The notes: a model not told the origin generated them from the sequence alone. A stretch of 64,000 nt of DNA from Elysia crispata (GCA_033675545.1 JAWDGP010003957.1:90001-154000), one strand, 5' to 3'. Positions 1 to 16,109 are shown, counted from the stretch's first letter. Made by a program: numbers and translations.

Positions 1-189
1 AAACATAATTGATGAAGACTGGGCCAGACGTGTGTGAATACAACTATTAGGTCTACAGAAAATTAAGTGCAATATCGTTTTCATAATAGGTTTGATAGTG
101 TACGTTAAATTCATAATGCTCTTTAAACTTTAAGATGGGTTTGTTTTGTTTTGTTTTTTAAATACTAAGACCAATTTAATATACTTCAT

Positions 190-228
<39 letters not shown>

Positions 229-1859
229 CCTATTTATTTATTGCAATGTTTGCAAAGTAAGCACTTTTAGATAATTCCATTTGACACCCTTCACCACCAC
301 CACCCCTCACCCCCACTCCCCACCCCTTCTCCCTTAATGTTTTCCATAACTTTAAACTTACTCTCTTTATATAATAACCCTATCTAGGAATACATATACA
401 TTTTTTTTTTAATCGTTTTTTGCAGTTAAACACCCATTATTATTATACACCTTTATTTTTTATTGCAAGAACGTATGACTTTTTTTTTTATATTAATGGG
501 TATGCCAGTTTTTTATTTCCTCAAGAGTGATCAATAAAGTTTATCTTATTTTAAATAAGATTTACTATGAGTACATCAGGCCGGTTTACTGCTCAGTGGG
601 GTCATATCTTCCTAGCTCTACCTTGCTTGGCAGCAAGTTATTTGAAGTGTTGAAGATCAAGTTTTAAGATCAATATGAGTCGGACAGATAAGCAATAAAT
701 CAGTCCAATCCATCTATTTAAAGTTTTTTGTTGTTGTTGTCTTTTTTTCTCTGGTTTTTAGCGTTTTTGTTGTTTGTTTGTTTTTTGAGTTTTTTGTTGT
801 TGTGGTTTATTTTTTTTTGTTTTTTGTTTTTTGTTTTTTGCCTACAATGAGTTTATTTTTAATCGGTTCAATATTTACCATCATGAATCAAGACAATGGT
901 TATTTCAGTCTTTCAGTCTTCAGTCTTTTTTTCTTTCAGTTTAGCTTAAGAATTCATAACTCTCTTGATAAATTCTCGTATTCTATCATATCTAAAGAAC
1001 TGGCTAAACGTTTCGATGTTCAAGCTGGCCTCTGATACTGCAGAATTACTTGACAGAAGTATTCAAAAAGCTTTACGGTAATCCTCTAGATCAGAGTGTC
1101 TTTTTTTCTCTTTAGACCTTAAGATCATGTAATCTTCATATATAATTAATATCAATAAAACAAGCCGTATCGCTCTAAAAAGTGTTTAGAGTTGTCTTTC
1201 TTTTTGAGTTCAGCAATAGAAAAAAAAGTCATTGTCATTTAAAGATTCTACACAGATGTCATTCCAAAGTCTCTCTGATTGAAGACACCGCCTGTACTGG
1301 TCAGTGATTCAGATGGACGAGGTTTTAGTTAATCTGATTTCTCTAGAGTCGTTGTCAAGCGGGACATAACTCGATTCGACTTATCTCCCGTTTTTTTTTC
1401 AACTTGTAGATCTCAGAATGGTGAAGTTTCGCCAGGGGAGATAAGTGCGATTTCTGGATTTGAATATTTTTCTAGTATTTTTACAACAAGCACTTGAATT
1501 ATGTTTGCGTTATTTTAACATTGAGATTGACTTCCTCGATAGTTTGACTTAGAGTTTGTTCTTCTTTTTTTCTTTTTTTTTTTTAAATTTCTTTTCCACA
1601 AAATTTGTTATCGAAGGTGAAAAATTAGACAAAATAAATAAAGTAAAAAATCTTTCTTTCTGCAAAGCTAATATTTTATTTTTTTAAAGGGGGCATATAA
1701 TTATGATGAGTTTCTGCTCCGTTGCACGTTGTTGTGGAATAAAAGTTCTGAAAGATTTCCAAGATTTGGCTTTATCTCCCTTTTAACCCGAATGGAGAAA
1801 GTTTAGATCTGGCTGTTGAGTGTCTCTTCAGAAGTTGAAAAGACTGTAGAGTTGTCTCT
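1..1859. other. Gene-less AT-rich stretch
   Basis: No coding region with protein-like composition or paired splice sites was recognised. The stretch holds a short (TTTA)n tract at about 189-240, a C-rich patch at 290-335 and several poly-T and TTG-rich tracts. The one longer open frame, around 780-1035, is a translation of T-rich simple sequence and is not supported as a gene. Confidence 0.6.
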
Positions 1860-3420
1860 TGGGTGGCTGTTGGGTAGGTAGGGTCTATATCAGTTGATTG
1901 TCCGGTGGGTGGTTGAGTTGGCTGTTGGGTGGGTGGGGCCTTTATCAGTTTTTGTCCGGTGGGTGGTTGAGTTGGATGTTGGGTGGGTGGGGCCTTTATC
2001 AGTTGTTGTCCGGTGGGTGGTTGAGTTGGATGTTGGGTGGGTGGGGCCTTTATCAGTTGTTGTCCGGTGGGTGGTTGAGTTGGATGTTGGGTGGGTGGGG
2101 CCTTTATCAGTTGTTGTCCGGTGGGTGGTTGAGTTGGATGTTGGGTGGGTGGGGCCTTTATCAGTTGTTGTCCGGTGGGTGGTTGAGTTGGATGTTGGGT
2201 GGGTGGGGCCTTTATCAGTTGTTGTCCGGTGGGTGGTTGAGTTGGCTGTTGGGTGGGTGGGGCCTTTATCAGTTGTCGGCTGGGTGGTTCGGTTGGCTGT
2301 TGGGTGGGTGGGGCCTTTATCAGTTGTTGTCCGGTGGGTGGTTGAGTTGGATGTTGGGTGGGTGGGGCCTTTATCAGTTGTTGTCCGGTGGGTGGTTGAG
2401 TTGGATGGTGGGTGGGTGGGGCCTTCATCTGACTTTGTCCGGTGGGAATTTGAGTTGGATGTTGGGTGGGTGGGGCCTTTATCAGTTGTTGTCCGGTGGG
2501 TGGTTGAATTAGCTATTGGGTGGGTGGAGCCTTTATCAGTTGTTGTCCGGTGGGTGGTTGAGTTGGATGTTGGGTGGGTGGGGCCTTTATCAGTTGTTGT
2601 CCGGTGGGTGGTTGAGTTGGCTGTTAGGTGGGTGGGGCTTTTATCAGTTGTCGGGTGGGTGGTTCGGTTGGCTGTTGGGTGGGTGGGGCCTTTATCAGTT
2701 GTTGTCCGGTGGGTGGTTGAGTTGGCTGTTGGGTGGGTGGGGGCCTTTATCTGTTGTTGTCCGGTGGGTGGTTGAGTTGGATGTTGGGTGGGTGGGGCCT
2801 TCATCTGACTTTGTCCGGTGGGAATTTGAGTTGGCTGTTGGGTGGGTGGGGCTTTTATCAGTTGTCGGGTGGGCGGTTCGGTTGGCTGTTGGGTGGGTGG
2901 GGCCTTTATCAGTTGTTGTCCGGTGGGTGGTTGAGTTGTATGTTGGGTGGGTGGGGCCTTTATCAGTTGTTGTCCGGTGGGTGGTTGAGTTGGCTGTTGG
3001 GTGGGTGGGGCCTTTATCAGTTGTTGTCCGGTGGAGTTTGAGTTGGCTGTTGGGTGGGTGGGGCCTTTATCAGTTGTTGTCCGGTGGGTAGTTCGAGTTA
3101 TCTGTTAGGTGGGTGGGGCCTTTATCAGTTGTCGTCCGGTGGGTGGTTGAGTTGGCTGTTGGGTGGGTGGGGCCTTTATCAGTTGTTGTCCGGTGGGTGG
3201 TTGAGTTGGCTGTTGGGTGGGTGGGGCCTTTATCAGTTGTTGTCCGGTGGGTGGTTGAGTTGGCTGTTGGGTGGGTGGGGCCTTTATCAGTTGTTGTCCG
3301 GTGGGTGGTTGAGTTGGCTGTTAGGTGGGTGGGGCCTTTATCAGTTGTTGTCCGGTGGGTGGTTGAGTTGGCTGTTAGGTGGGTGGGGCTTTTATCAGTT
3401 GTCCGGTGAGCGGTTCGGTT
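1860..3420. repeat. 54-bp minisatellite, about 29 copies
   Basis: A tandem array with a predominant 54-bp unit and a shorter 48-bp variant. The unit core is GGGTGGGTGGGGCCTTTATC, with variants such as CATCTGACTTTG at about 2426 and 2805. Because 54 is divisible by 3, long open frames run through it on both strands: an 18-residue Pro/Thr/Gln-rich repeat on the minus strand (APPTQHPTQPPTGQQLIK) and a Trp/Gly-rich repeat on the plus strand. The minus frame looks mucin-like and continues about 40 residues beyond the array before its stop near 1772. No start context, signal peptide or splice structure was found that would make it a gene, so I call it a repeat. Indels between units shift the frame inside the array. 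Confidence 0.9.
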
Positions 3421-5280
3421 TGCTATTGATTGAAGTGTTGAATAGGCAGTTGCCCAAGCTATGGAGTTGAGTGCTGATGTGACTGTTGTGTTGTTTGCGG
3501 AGGAGGAGATATATAGACAGTTCTAATGTGGAGGGTTCAGTGTTCCGTTCAACGGGTGCTTCTTTGGCTATTGTGTGGATGACGGGCTGGCTTTTGGGTT
3601 GGTTCTTGTGTGATTACAGGCTGAGTTGGCTGTTGAGTTGACTATCAAGTGGCTGCTGAGTACGTTTTTGGCACAATAACAGCTTGTTCATAACGTCTCT
3701 TGCATCCTAATAAAAGGCTGCTCATGGTGAAGGCGAATCCTCCTGTAAACGACTCTGTGGTTAAACGGTTCAAACCACCACAGTCGTGATAATATAAACT
3801 CTTTTGGAAAAGAGCGTTTGGCAAAGGCCACACGAGAAGCAGAGAAAGGAAAATTTGCAAAGATGACAAAAGAAAAAGAAGAACAATAATGCCACAAACA
3901 ACAACAAGGAGGAGAAGAAGAAGAAGAACAAGAAGAAGAATAAGAAGAAGGAGAAGAAGAAGGAGAAGAAGAAGGAGAAGAAGAAGAAGAAGAAGAAGAA
4001 GAAGAAGAAGAAGAAGAAGAACAAGAACAAGAAGAACAAGAACAAGAACAAGAAGAACAAGAACAAGAACAAGAACAAGAACAAGAACAAGAAGAACAAG
4101 AACAAGAAGAAGAACAAGAACAAGAGCAAGAAGAACAAGAACAAGAACAAGAAGAACAAGAACAAGAACAAGAAGAACAAGAAGAACAGGAAGAACAGGA
4201 AGAAGAAGAACAAGAACAAGAACAAGAAGGAGAACAAGAAGAAGAAGCATGTTAGTAGTACCCTAGCACAGAAGATAGTTACTGGATGCTGGTCTCTGAT
4301 CATCTCAGGCTGCACCTACAAGGTACATCAAAGATCTTGAAAGGGCATACAGGATCTGACTTGTAATCACGGAGAAGGGAGATATTAAAATATTCATAGA
4401 TCACTGATCGGTAACTAGTTAGGGCTATATTTCCGCTTTTCAAAGTCGATACAGTCTCCGTGCTTCCGGCCATATGAATATTATTCTCAGAGTAAGAATC
4501 AGAGATGTGATTATCTTAGCTTAGCTATACCAGACATCCGGTGAAGTAAAAAAAACCATCTCTAGTTATTATTATCATATTAACGAGTATTTAGCTTTGA
4601 TCTGTAAGATAAAAGGCGCAGTCTGCACCTCGAGATAATTTAAGAATGTGCGGTGGACTTTAAAGGAAATAAATGTATTATCTAATCTGTTTCTAATTAT
4701 ATCATTTAATTTCTGCCGCAGACAGAAATTAAAGCATCGAAGCAGTTCTTGATACACTCACTTTTTCACCTCCCTAAGATTTTTGGACTCAATGGCTTGG
4801 CTATCCTCTAGTGCAGAATCTATTAATATTTTCCTAGTTTGTAATTTAAACTGTTTGGGGTTCGGCCATTATTTCTGAGTGCGGCAAGACGTTGTAGAGC
4901 TTCTACCTCGCTTAATGTGTTGTGGGTTTGTTTTGTTTTTTTTTCTTATAATCCTTTATGAGGCAGAGTTCAATTAAACATTCCTTTCTGTTCGCGTTGA
5001 ATCCGTACACGATTTTAAGTAAATTTGACACGAAGATCTTTGGGTGCTCCTTGCTTTGTGGGAAAGGTTCTGAGGATTAATGGCGGAAATTCTGTCTTGC
5101 GGGCGATGAATTCCTGTGGCTGGTGTCAAAGAAGGCGAGGTTTATAATCAGAGAGTGTTCAAAGAACTGATTATAAGGCTGTCTGTAGCTTGGTTTCCAA
5201 GAACAGGTTGCTATCAAAACTGGGGAAATACACATCATGAATGGGGAGACTTTTAGTCAGAGTTCTTTCACTCTGCCTGT
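3421..5280. other. Gene-less stretch with one AAG/AAC array
   Basis: No gene recognised. A purine-only (AAG)n/(AACAAG)n array occupies about 3900-4250 and produces the only long open frames here, all of which are simple-sequence translations. The remainder is ordinary AT-rich sequence. Confidence 0.6.
3900..4250. repeat. (AAG)n / (AACAAG)n compound microsatellite
   Basis: About 350 bp of almost pure A, G and C-interrupted trinucleotides. It is pure AAG in the first 120 bp, then a mixture of AACAAG and AAGAAC hexamers. A second array of the same compound type lies at 48985-49344. Confidence 0.95.
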
Positions 5281-5282
5281 CT

Positions 5283-5423
<141 letters not shown>

Positions 5424-7050
5424 TATCTCCATCTATCTATTTGTCCGTTCTCTAATTTGTCGGCTTCAATGAATTAATCTAGATCTACACTCCTATTTCT
5501 CTCTCGCTAATTTGTTCACACAATTCTAGAAGCTGAAACTGGGGAAAAAAATAATCCAAAAGCTTAAAATATATTACCATTCTCCTTATAATTGAATCCA
5601 GGCTGCCATAGAAAGCTACTAATCACTTTAGAGAATGTTTACCTGTAAGAGTTACAAGCAGATATATGTATACAAAACTGTTCTATGCAAAAGATCTTAC
5701 ATGTTCTCTTGTTTTTCAGTCACTTAATGTCCTGTTTCAGATTCTGGTTTTGTTTTGGTCGCACCAGCTCATCTCTGTACAGGCATGTTAGACAAAAAAG
5801 ACAAACTGAATCACAGTTGTAAATATTGTATCAGAAATCAGCCCCGGCTAGCTCCACACATGTCCTGATCAACATTCCGCCAGCCAAGATTGACATTACT
5901 AGCGGAGCCTTTGATCTTACTGAGGCGGAAAATTTGTTCCGACTACATTTTTAATCCGCTGATCTCTTGTCACTTGCTCTGCGGCGTATCACCATGATCT
6001 GTTTGAAGTTTAAATTCAAGTTTTGGCAACTGGGGTCCGTGATTAAATGGCAATTATCGATTTTTTAGGGAAAATGTTCACATTTGGTTTATTACTAACA
6101 GAAAATAATGTAAAAGAAGAAAGTAATCACTAATAAGTGAGATCAATGTTTTCCTGTTTCAGCGACGAAAAGTGCATATCTCATACGGTTTAGGAAAATT
6201 AGATTAAATCGTAATGGTCGATACCCCATACTTGATTACATGGTTTCGATTCTACATCCTTTCTAGGTGATATGTCTTTTATTTTCACAACAGGTGAGTA
6301 AAGCAGGAGAAAACAACTGATTTCCTTCAACCTCCGAGGATACGGGTAGGTGCTATGTTGTTATTTCTACAGTCAAAAAAAATTCCCTTCCAGACAAACC
6401 TTAGGACAGGGCTGTTTAGATGAGAGCTTACCTCAACACCATATAGCCCACGCTAGGATCCGAACCCTGGACCTCTGGGCTGTTAGCCCAATTTCTAACA
6501 CCCCGACGATAAAGTGATAGCAATTGTACAGATCAAACTTGTTAATTTTCAGATTTAAAACAGGGTCCGTTTTCTGTGTCAAAATTAAGCGATAGTTCTT
6601 TGTAGAAAAGAAAAAAAGCTAAAGCAAACTTCCCTAAAAAGATTTCGGCGTTAAAAAAAACGCAAATATTTATAAAGTTATCTACAACATGAAATTTAAT
6701 GATCTTACAAAAAATTTTTTTTACCATAATCTTTTAGTAAAATCAGGTTTCTAACTGATATACACTCGGCGGAAAACAATTCATTCCTAAAAGAAATAAG
6801 ATTTTTTTTCTATTAAGCTTTAACTGTGCTGATCGGCGGAATACAAAGTCTGATAGGAGGAGATATCGATCTATAGAGGGGTCGATGTGATACAGGACTG
6901 CATTCAGTCTAACGAGACAATTATTCAAGGAAAGCTGTCAAAGTTTCCATAACAAATTTCAAAATTGATAGAGAACATCCAGAAAATTCTAAATTGCGAG
7001 AAATTAATACTAGTTTTAAGTAGTTTTTAAGTAGTTAATTTTATTGATCC

Positions 7051-7051
<1 letters not shown>
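5424..7051. other. Gene-less stretch with a weak exon-like frame
   Basis: No gene assigned. At about 5838-5953 an open plus-strand frame has ordinary protein-like composition (it includes INIPPAKIDITSGAFDL) and ends at a TAA, but the upstream acceptor is poor. A perfect abutting acceptor/donor (CAACAG|GTGAGT) occurs at 6288-6298. A tRNA-like SINE head lies at about 6455-6512. Confidence 0.4.
6455..6512 (-). mobile_element. tRNA-derived SINE-like head
   Basis: On the minus strand a B-box-like GGTTCGGATCC (reverse of 6457-6466) follows an A-box-like segment in 6481-6510 at tRNA-like spacing. No acceptor stem closes around it, so this looks like a degenerate tRNA-derived SINE rather than a tRNA gene. 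Confidence 0.4.
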
Positions 7052-8296
<1,245 letters not shown>

Positions 8297-8473
8297 TGCT
8301 CGCCCCTGGTCCGATCTCTCATCGATCTTACTTGGAGCAGGAGTTATCTGCCGATAGACGCATTGTTTGACACTGGTGTTCATTCCGGCCTTTCCGCAGA
8401 GAGATTCTTTGAAAAACTTTATTCCCTATTGATCCGCTTTGGGCGGATAGTTCCGGAATTTTTCTACTGTTCG
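8297..8473 (+). other. Candidate orphan internal exon
   Basis: A 177-bp segment (59 codons) is bounded by a good acceptor (pyrimidine-rich tract, then CTGCAG) and a perfect donor (TCG|GTAAGT). Only the frame starting at the first base is open throughout; the other two contain stops. The translation has balanced composition (it includes LPIDALFDTGVHSGLSAERF) and is not simple sequence. I do not recognise the protein and found no partner exon nearby, so this could be an exon of an unrecognised gene, part of an old repeat, or chance. GC is clearly higher than in the flanks. Confidence 0.3.
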
Positions 8474-9026
8474 GTAAGTGTGATCTTTCACTAAGATGTT
8501 GATATAGTAAACAGCGCTGTATAACGTCCCATCATCCAACCCTCAGACACCACAGGCCGGTTTGTCCTTTGATGGCCAAGCTGATCATAATCCACATTAC
8601 GTTCTCTGCTCGATATCAAGTTTGCATCATCAATCTTTCCGCTTCAGCCCACACAGTCATGTTCCGGACATTTCGAAGTCGCCAGAAAATGTTTGAAATA
8701 AATAATTATTCTTTGGAGATTTTAACATTACATTTTCTTGTCTGACGAATTTTTTTTTTTTTTTTATTTGAGGGTGGGGGGGGGGGGGATATGTAGACAA
8801 AACTTGAGGAAACTTTGGAGAGGATGGACTATGTCAAATAACCAAGCAATTGGTTAGAATGCAGTTTGTGTTGGAGAAGATTCTCTAGGTGAAAAGTCTG
8901 TAAATGCGTGGGGGTTGGAAAAGGGGGGGGGGGGGGGTGGAGATTGATAGCACTAATTTCATGAAGCTAAACAGTGTCAAAATAAATTAGTCAAAGTTCT
9001 ATATAACCTGAGGTTAGGGTGTTTCA

Positions 9027-9027
<1 letters not shown>

Positions 9028-9087
<60 letters not shown>
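9028..9087. repeat. (TTG)n microsatellite
   Basis: About 60 bp of GTT/TTG trinucleotides, the first of three TTG arrays in the first 14 kb. Confidence 0.95.
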
Positions 9088-9089
<2 letters not shown>

Positions 9090-9199
9090 GTTTTGTTTTA
9101 TTTTTTTTCAGTGGTTAAAAGAATGTCAAACGAAGACGACGCTTTTCGGACAGACCAACAAAAGGGCTGTTGAGGCAGGGTCCAACGTTCCCACTAGAT

Positions 9200-9275
9200 G
9201 TGTGAGCCTCGTATTGAACCTAAAATCTTCCCATCTTGTGTCCAACGCTCTACCGACTGAGCTGTGAGCTGTATG
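9200..9275 (-). mobile_element. tRNA-derived SINE-like head
   Basis: Read on the minus strand, CAGCTCAGTCGGTAGAGCG (reverse of about 9245-9264) is an excellent RNA polymerase III A box. A B-box-like GGTTCAATAC (reverse of 9211-9220) follows at tRNA spacing. No paired acceptor stem is evident, and the sequence continues at both ends without a 3' CCA-type boundary. A tRNA-derived SINE or tRNA pseudogene is the best reading. Confidence 0.55.
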
Positions 9276-9695
9276 TGACTCAGCCGAGTCCATGAAAACA
9301 AAGCATGCCCCGAGTCACCACGTCTGACAGATACCTTGGGACTAGTCTTGCTAGATGTCTCGCCATTTTCATAGCCATAACACGGACTGCTACTTGAGTG
9401 ACCTTAAGATGAGTAGCTTCCACCGTCCTGTTTTGCTTCTTGATTCTCATTTCTTGAAAGATTTTTAAAGGCAAAGATTCCTACAAAATGAAATCAACAT
9501 TTGGAATATTCTAGACCTGATTGGTTTAATGTTTTGACCTAAAATCTTTGCCGGAAGCTCAATATTTATTTGCAGTAAATAGAAACTTGATGACTTGTTT
9601 AACACGAAGGATAACCGACTTACAAAAAAGAAGAAAAACATTTTACTGGTCTGCTGATTGAATAACATAAAAATCTTTCTTCTCACTTACCTTAC

Positions 9696-9868
<173 letters not shown>

Positions 9869-10114
9869 TTTCCCTTTTCTTCTTTCTCTTTTGCTGTCTC
9901 TAGAGATGTCATATATCTGTCTATTTATTCACCTATCTATCTATCCATCCATTCCCAGACAAAATCTCATCAAACCTCATCTTTCACTTTCTCTCTAGTT
10001 TCCATATCTTCCACTTACTTAGTGAAACACCGTTTTCCACAAGGAAGTAATTTTTAACTTCTTTCTCGGTTGTTTAATTCAGAGCCTTCAATTAGGATAT
10101 CCGTAGGGGAGTCG

Positions 10115-12410
<2,296 letters not shown>

Positions 12411-12690
12411 CTAGCTTAGAATATGAAGCCAAGTTAGAGTATCTATTGCTGTACGCCTTACATTGTCCCATTTTTTTTAAAAACTGGCTTAGAATATGAA
12501 GCAAATTTAGAGTATCTATTGCTGTACGTCTTACATTGTCCCATTATTTTTTTTAAACTAGCTTAGAATATGAAGCAAACTTAAAGTATCTATTACGTCT
12601 TACATTGTCCCATTTTTTTTAAACTAGCTTAGAATATGAAGCAAACTTAGAGTATCTATTGCTGTGCGTCTTACATTGTCCCATTTTTTG
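12411..12690. repeat. Four-copy tandem repeat, 66-74 bp unit
   Basis: Four successive copies start near 12411, 12484, 12558 and 12624. Each begins with CTAGCTTAGAATATGAAGC or a one-base variant and ends with TTACATTGTCCCATT plus a poly-T run. The third unit is shortened by loss of GCTGTAC. Confidence 0.93.
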
Positions 12691-12882
12691 TTTCCATTTT
12701 CACCAGGCAGAGTCATTGCTATGACTGACACATCTGGTGTGTACAGTAACAGAGTTAAAATATCATTATACCCTTGAACTTTGTAAATGACGCAACATAA
12801 TTTAATTATTCGTTCTAATTCTTTTTTTTCTCTTTATTTTCTTCATTTGGGGTCGACATTATTATTGTTATCATTTTTTTAA

Positions 12883-12883
<1 letters not shown>

Positions 12884-12918
<35 letters not shown>

Positions 12919-12930
12919 GACGTTCTTGTT
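12884..12930. repeat. (TTG)n microsatellite
   Basis: A short TTG array followed by interrupted ATT/ATC trinucleotides to about 13025. Confidence 0.9.
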
Positions 12931-13244
12931 GTTATTATCATTATTATCGTCATCAAAATCACCATCATCATCATCTTTATAATTATTGTTGATCTTGTTC
13001 TCATTATTTATAATATTGTCGTTTTTTGGTATTGTTGTTAATTGTTCATATGCTACATTTGTCAATTTGTAAGGCTGTAAAACAGTTTCATGGAGGAGGG
13101 TAAAGAAAAGTTAAAATATTTTTCTTACACAGCATGTGCAGAGTTCAATTAAGTGAATGATATTCAGCGGTTTTTCTTTTAATCTGCAGATGTAATAATG
13201 TTCGGAAAGTTAAAAAGAATATAGCTGTGTCTTGTTGGGTTTTA

Positions 13245-13253
13245 TTGTTGTTT

Positions 13254-13340
<87 letters not shown>
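13245..13340. repeat. (TTG)n microsatellite
   Basis: About 95 bp of nearly pure TTG. The overlapping open frames are simple-sequence translations. Confidence 0.95.
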
Positions 13341-13341
<1 letters not shown>

Positions 13342-15660
13342 ATTTAAGTAGGTCTTTTTTATTTCGCTTTTTTTTTTCATTTTCTTATCTCATCTGCTGT
13401 TTGCCGCTGTTTACCAAGTTATGGTTATTTCGTTCATGGTGGTGATTGCAGTGTTGATGCTGGTTAAGTCGTTTTTCTTTTGTTTTCTTCTTTTTTTTTC
13501 AACATTTTTTAGATTGTTATCAGTGAGTGGAGCGGTGACAAGCCAGGAATCCGGTGTGAGATTACTGGCCAGTCTCACAGCGTGAATTGAATCCAATCAA
13601 CAGCGTTAGATAATATGATAAGACAGGCAAGTGGGATCAATCTTGGCGCAGAGTGATTTCCCTTGTTATAACTCAGTTTTTTTTTTTAATGTTTCCACTG
13701 TTATCAGCGCCTTGTCTTCTTTCTGTCTGTCTATTTCTCTTTTCTCTTTCTGTGTGTCTGCATTTTTCTTCTATTTGCTTTTCCTTCCTTCCATTTTTTC
13801 GGGTGGGGGTTTGTGAGTTGTTGTTTTTTTTTTTGTGTGTGTGTGATTTTTTTTAATTAGGTCTGTGTGTCTGAGTGTCCTTTTCTCCTATCCTTCTCTT
13901 GCTAATAAGATATAAATCTCGCCCGCAAAAACTGTTTGGTCCGTCCTTTCCCTTACCGAGCGAAAAATAATTCGCATAAAATATTATGCTCGGTTTTTTC
14001 CTCTTCTTCTCATCGTATATTCGGTTTCTCTTTCTTAAACTCATTGGTTAACAAGCTGGATCCCACGAAAATATTAATAAAGGTTAGAAGACTGACAAGG
14101 GTATTGCCTGATTCACTGCACTATAAAACTGACCCAACAAGACTTTAAAGGTATAATATTGATAAGAATAGTAAACTAATTTTTTTTAATGATCCAAATC
14201 TATTAATTTATAGATCCGTTCAAAGGTTCATTATCATGTAGGTTTGAATGAACGCTAAAATCTGAATTTTCGCAACGCAGACCATCATTGGAGTACACTT
14301 TATTGAAGAAACTCATAGCCTTTCAACAAGCATTTAATAGAATCTTCAAAGTAACTCCTATACAATGTAAATAATGTAATTCTTAATTTGATGACTTAAT
14401 ATTCCCTTGATTTCGTATACGATTCTGCGAGAAACTTTAAGAACTTAAAAACTAACTTCATAGATGCTTTTTTTTTTTTTGAATAGGAGATTAAGCTATA
14501 AACCTCTTTAGTGGCTTCTGTGTTCATCATTCCCCGCGTCAGGTTGTCTAAACAGAAAACGCAGTTCAACCAATTACATCTTGTACCGGTTTAGAAAACT
14601 ATTGACACGTCTTGACAAGCAAACACGACCGACAAACACACAGTGCAGTTCTCTCAACGGTTTGTAACTTTCTAATCACACAAGACCATATCTAGCGTTC
14701 CAGTGACAACTTGTTCTCCAAAAGCCAGTTGCATTAATGGCAAGTGATTTAACGGGTGGTTCTTTCACTTCAGTCTCAACAAACCAAGATAGATGGAACA
14801 CACCATTAAAATGGTCTAATCTTTTATTTATATTTTTCTTTTACATTTTTTTTTTTTTGGTTAAGGTTGAAATTTTTTATTTAAATTGTAAGAAAGCTCC
14901 TGGAAGCCTGATATCACTATCAGTGGCTGCTGTTCGACTTGAGTGGCTGTCGGCTGTGATAATATTACCATGCTGGGGTTTAGAGAAACATCTCCGGACG
15001 TATTGATCCGGGTTATCAGGTGTTTGCTGGGAATCGATCTAGGTTGGTAAAGAAACGGTCCAGAACATGGTCACATAGGATAAATCATTCTTGTTCCTCT
15101 TTCCTTCTCTTATATCTACCTTTTTCTCCACTTTTTCGTTCCTTCTTTTTTCTTTCCTGCTTCTGCTCTTCTTCGACGCCCTCCTCGTCTCACTTGTGCT
15201 TCTCCTCTTTGGTTCCCTTCTTACCATTTTCCTTCCTCGTTTTCGCGTCTTTTTTTTTTTTTTAATTTTCCACCACTCTTGATCCCTAGCTCTATGTTTT
15301 TAACTTGGTGGTGGTCGGACATTTTTACGATTCTCTCCCTTTGTACAATCTGGTGTACGGTATGTACTCTTCGTTACACAAACAGCCCGTGGATTTCATT
15401 GACAGAAAATTTAGCCCTGGTCAATAAACAAAATTAAACGATAGTGCATTTTACATTCGACCTCAAACACAGGTTTTGTTGTTGTTTTGTTGGTTTTTTT
15501 GTTGTTGTGGTTCTTTTGAATTTTTATTTTTAAGTAGAGTTGAGACAGATCCACTCAGCATCAATCATAAACGGACAGTAAGCAACAGTTCGTTAAAAAG
15601 AGCGCGGCCAAAAAATACATAAAATTCCATGCTCAAGTTGTTACATTTTGGAACTTTTGA
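13341..15660. other. Gene-less stretch
   Basis: No gene or repeat family recognised. There are poly-T tracts and pyrimidine-rich patches (13690-13860, 15090-15270). All open frames are under 90 codons, low in complexity and without splice signals. Confidence 0.5.
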
Positions 15661-16035
15661 TGTTTAATGAGACAAGGGATCTTAGCAATATAACATTTGT
15701 TCTCTTTGATCTCTGTTTTCCTTCTTCAGATATTTTATTTTTTTTTTTAAACTTTTTCCCCATATCCTCTCTATTCCAAGCAGTCAACACTCATCTTGGA
15801 CCTTAGATTTTCAATAATTATCTACTAAATCATTAAGTGGCTGTTTTTTTTCTTCTTCTCTAGTCCATTGTTTTATACATGTATGTGAAAACTTTATTCA
15901 CCAATAATTATTCTAGACCTTTTTTTCACCTAAAAAGCATCTTCTATGATAGGAAATCTTTGTAAGCCACCACACTTTTGATAATTCGGATAGTAACATT
16001 TGGTTGAATTTGCTTTTGACTAAATTGGACATTTC
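15661..16035 (+). repeat. Dispersed block B, copy 1
   Basis: This block aligns with 17329-17745. Shared landmarks in order are TGTTTAATGAGA, CTCTCTATTCCAAGCAGTCA, AACACTCATCTTGGAC and AACATTTGGTTGAATTTGC. Identity is patchy, around 75-80% by eye with indels, so the duplication is old. Confidence 0.75.
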
Positions 16036-16048
16036 AGAAGAGTAGAAG

Positions 16049-16109
16049 AGTAGTCAGGGTGGGCGCCATAATGACAAGGTAAAACAACACAAACAAGCTA
16101 ATTAGTGCT
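16049..16109. repeat. Dispersed 60-bp conserved motif, copy 2
   Basis: Second copy of the motif at 8073-8133 (here GGGCGCCATAATGACAAGG). It lies immediately downstream of block B copy 1. A matching motif is not present after block B copy 2. Confidence 0.7.

Noticed and set aside
3645-4315. Leu-, Phe- and Arg-rich frames over the AAG array, and similar frames at 39713-40253 and 48876-49503
   Set aside because: Simple-sequence translations of trinucleotide arrays on both strands.
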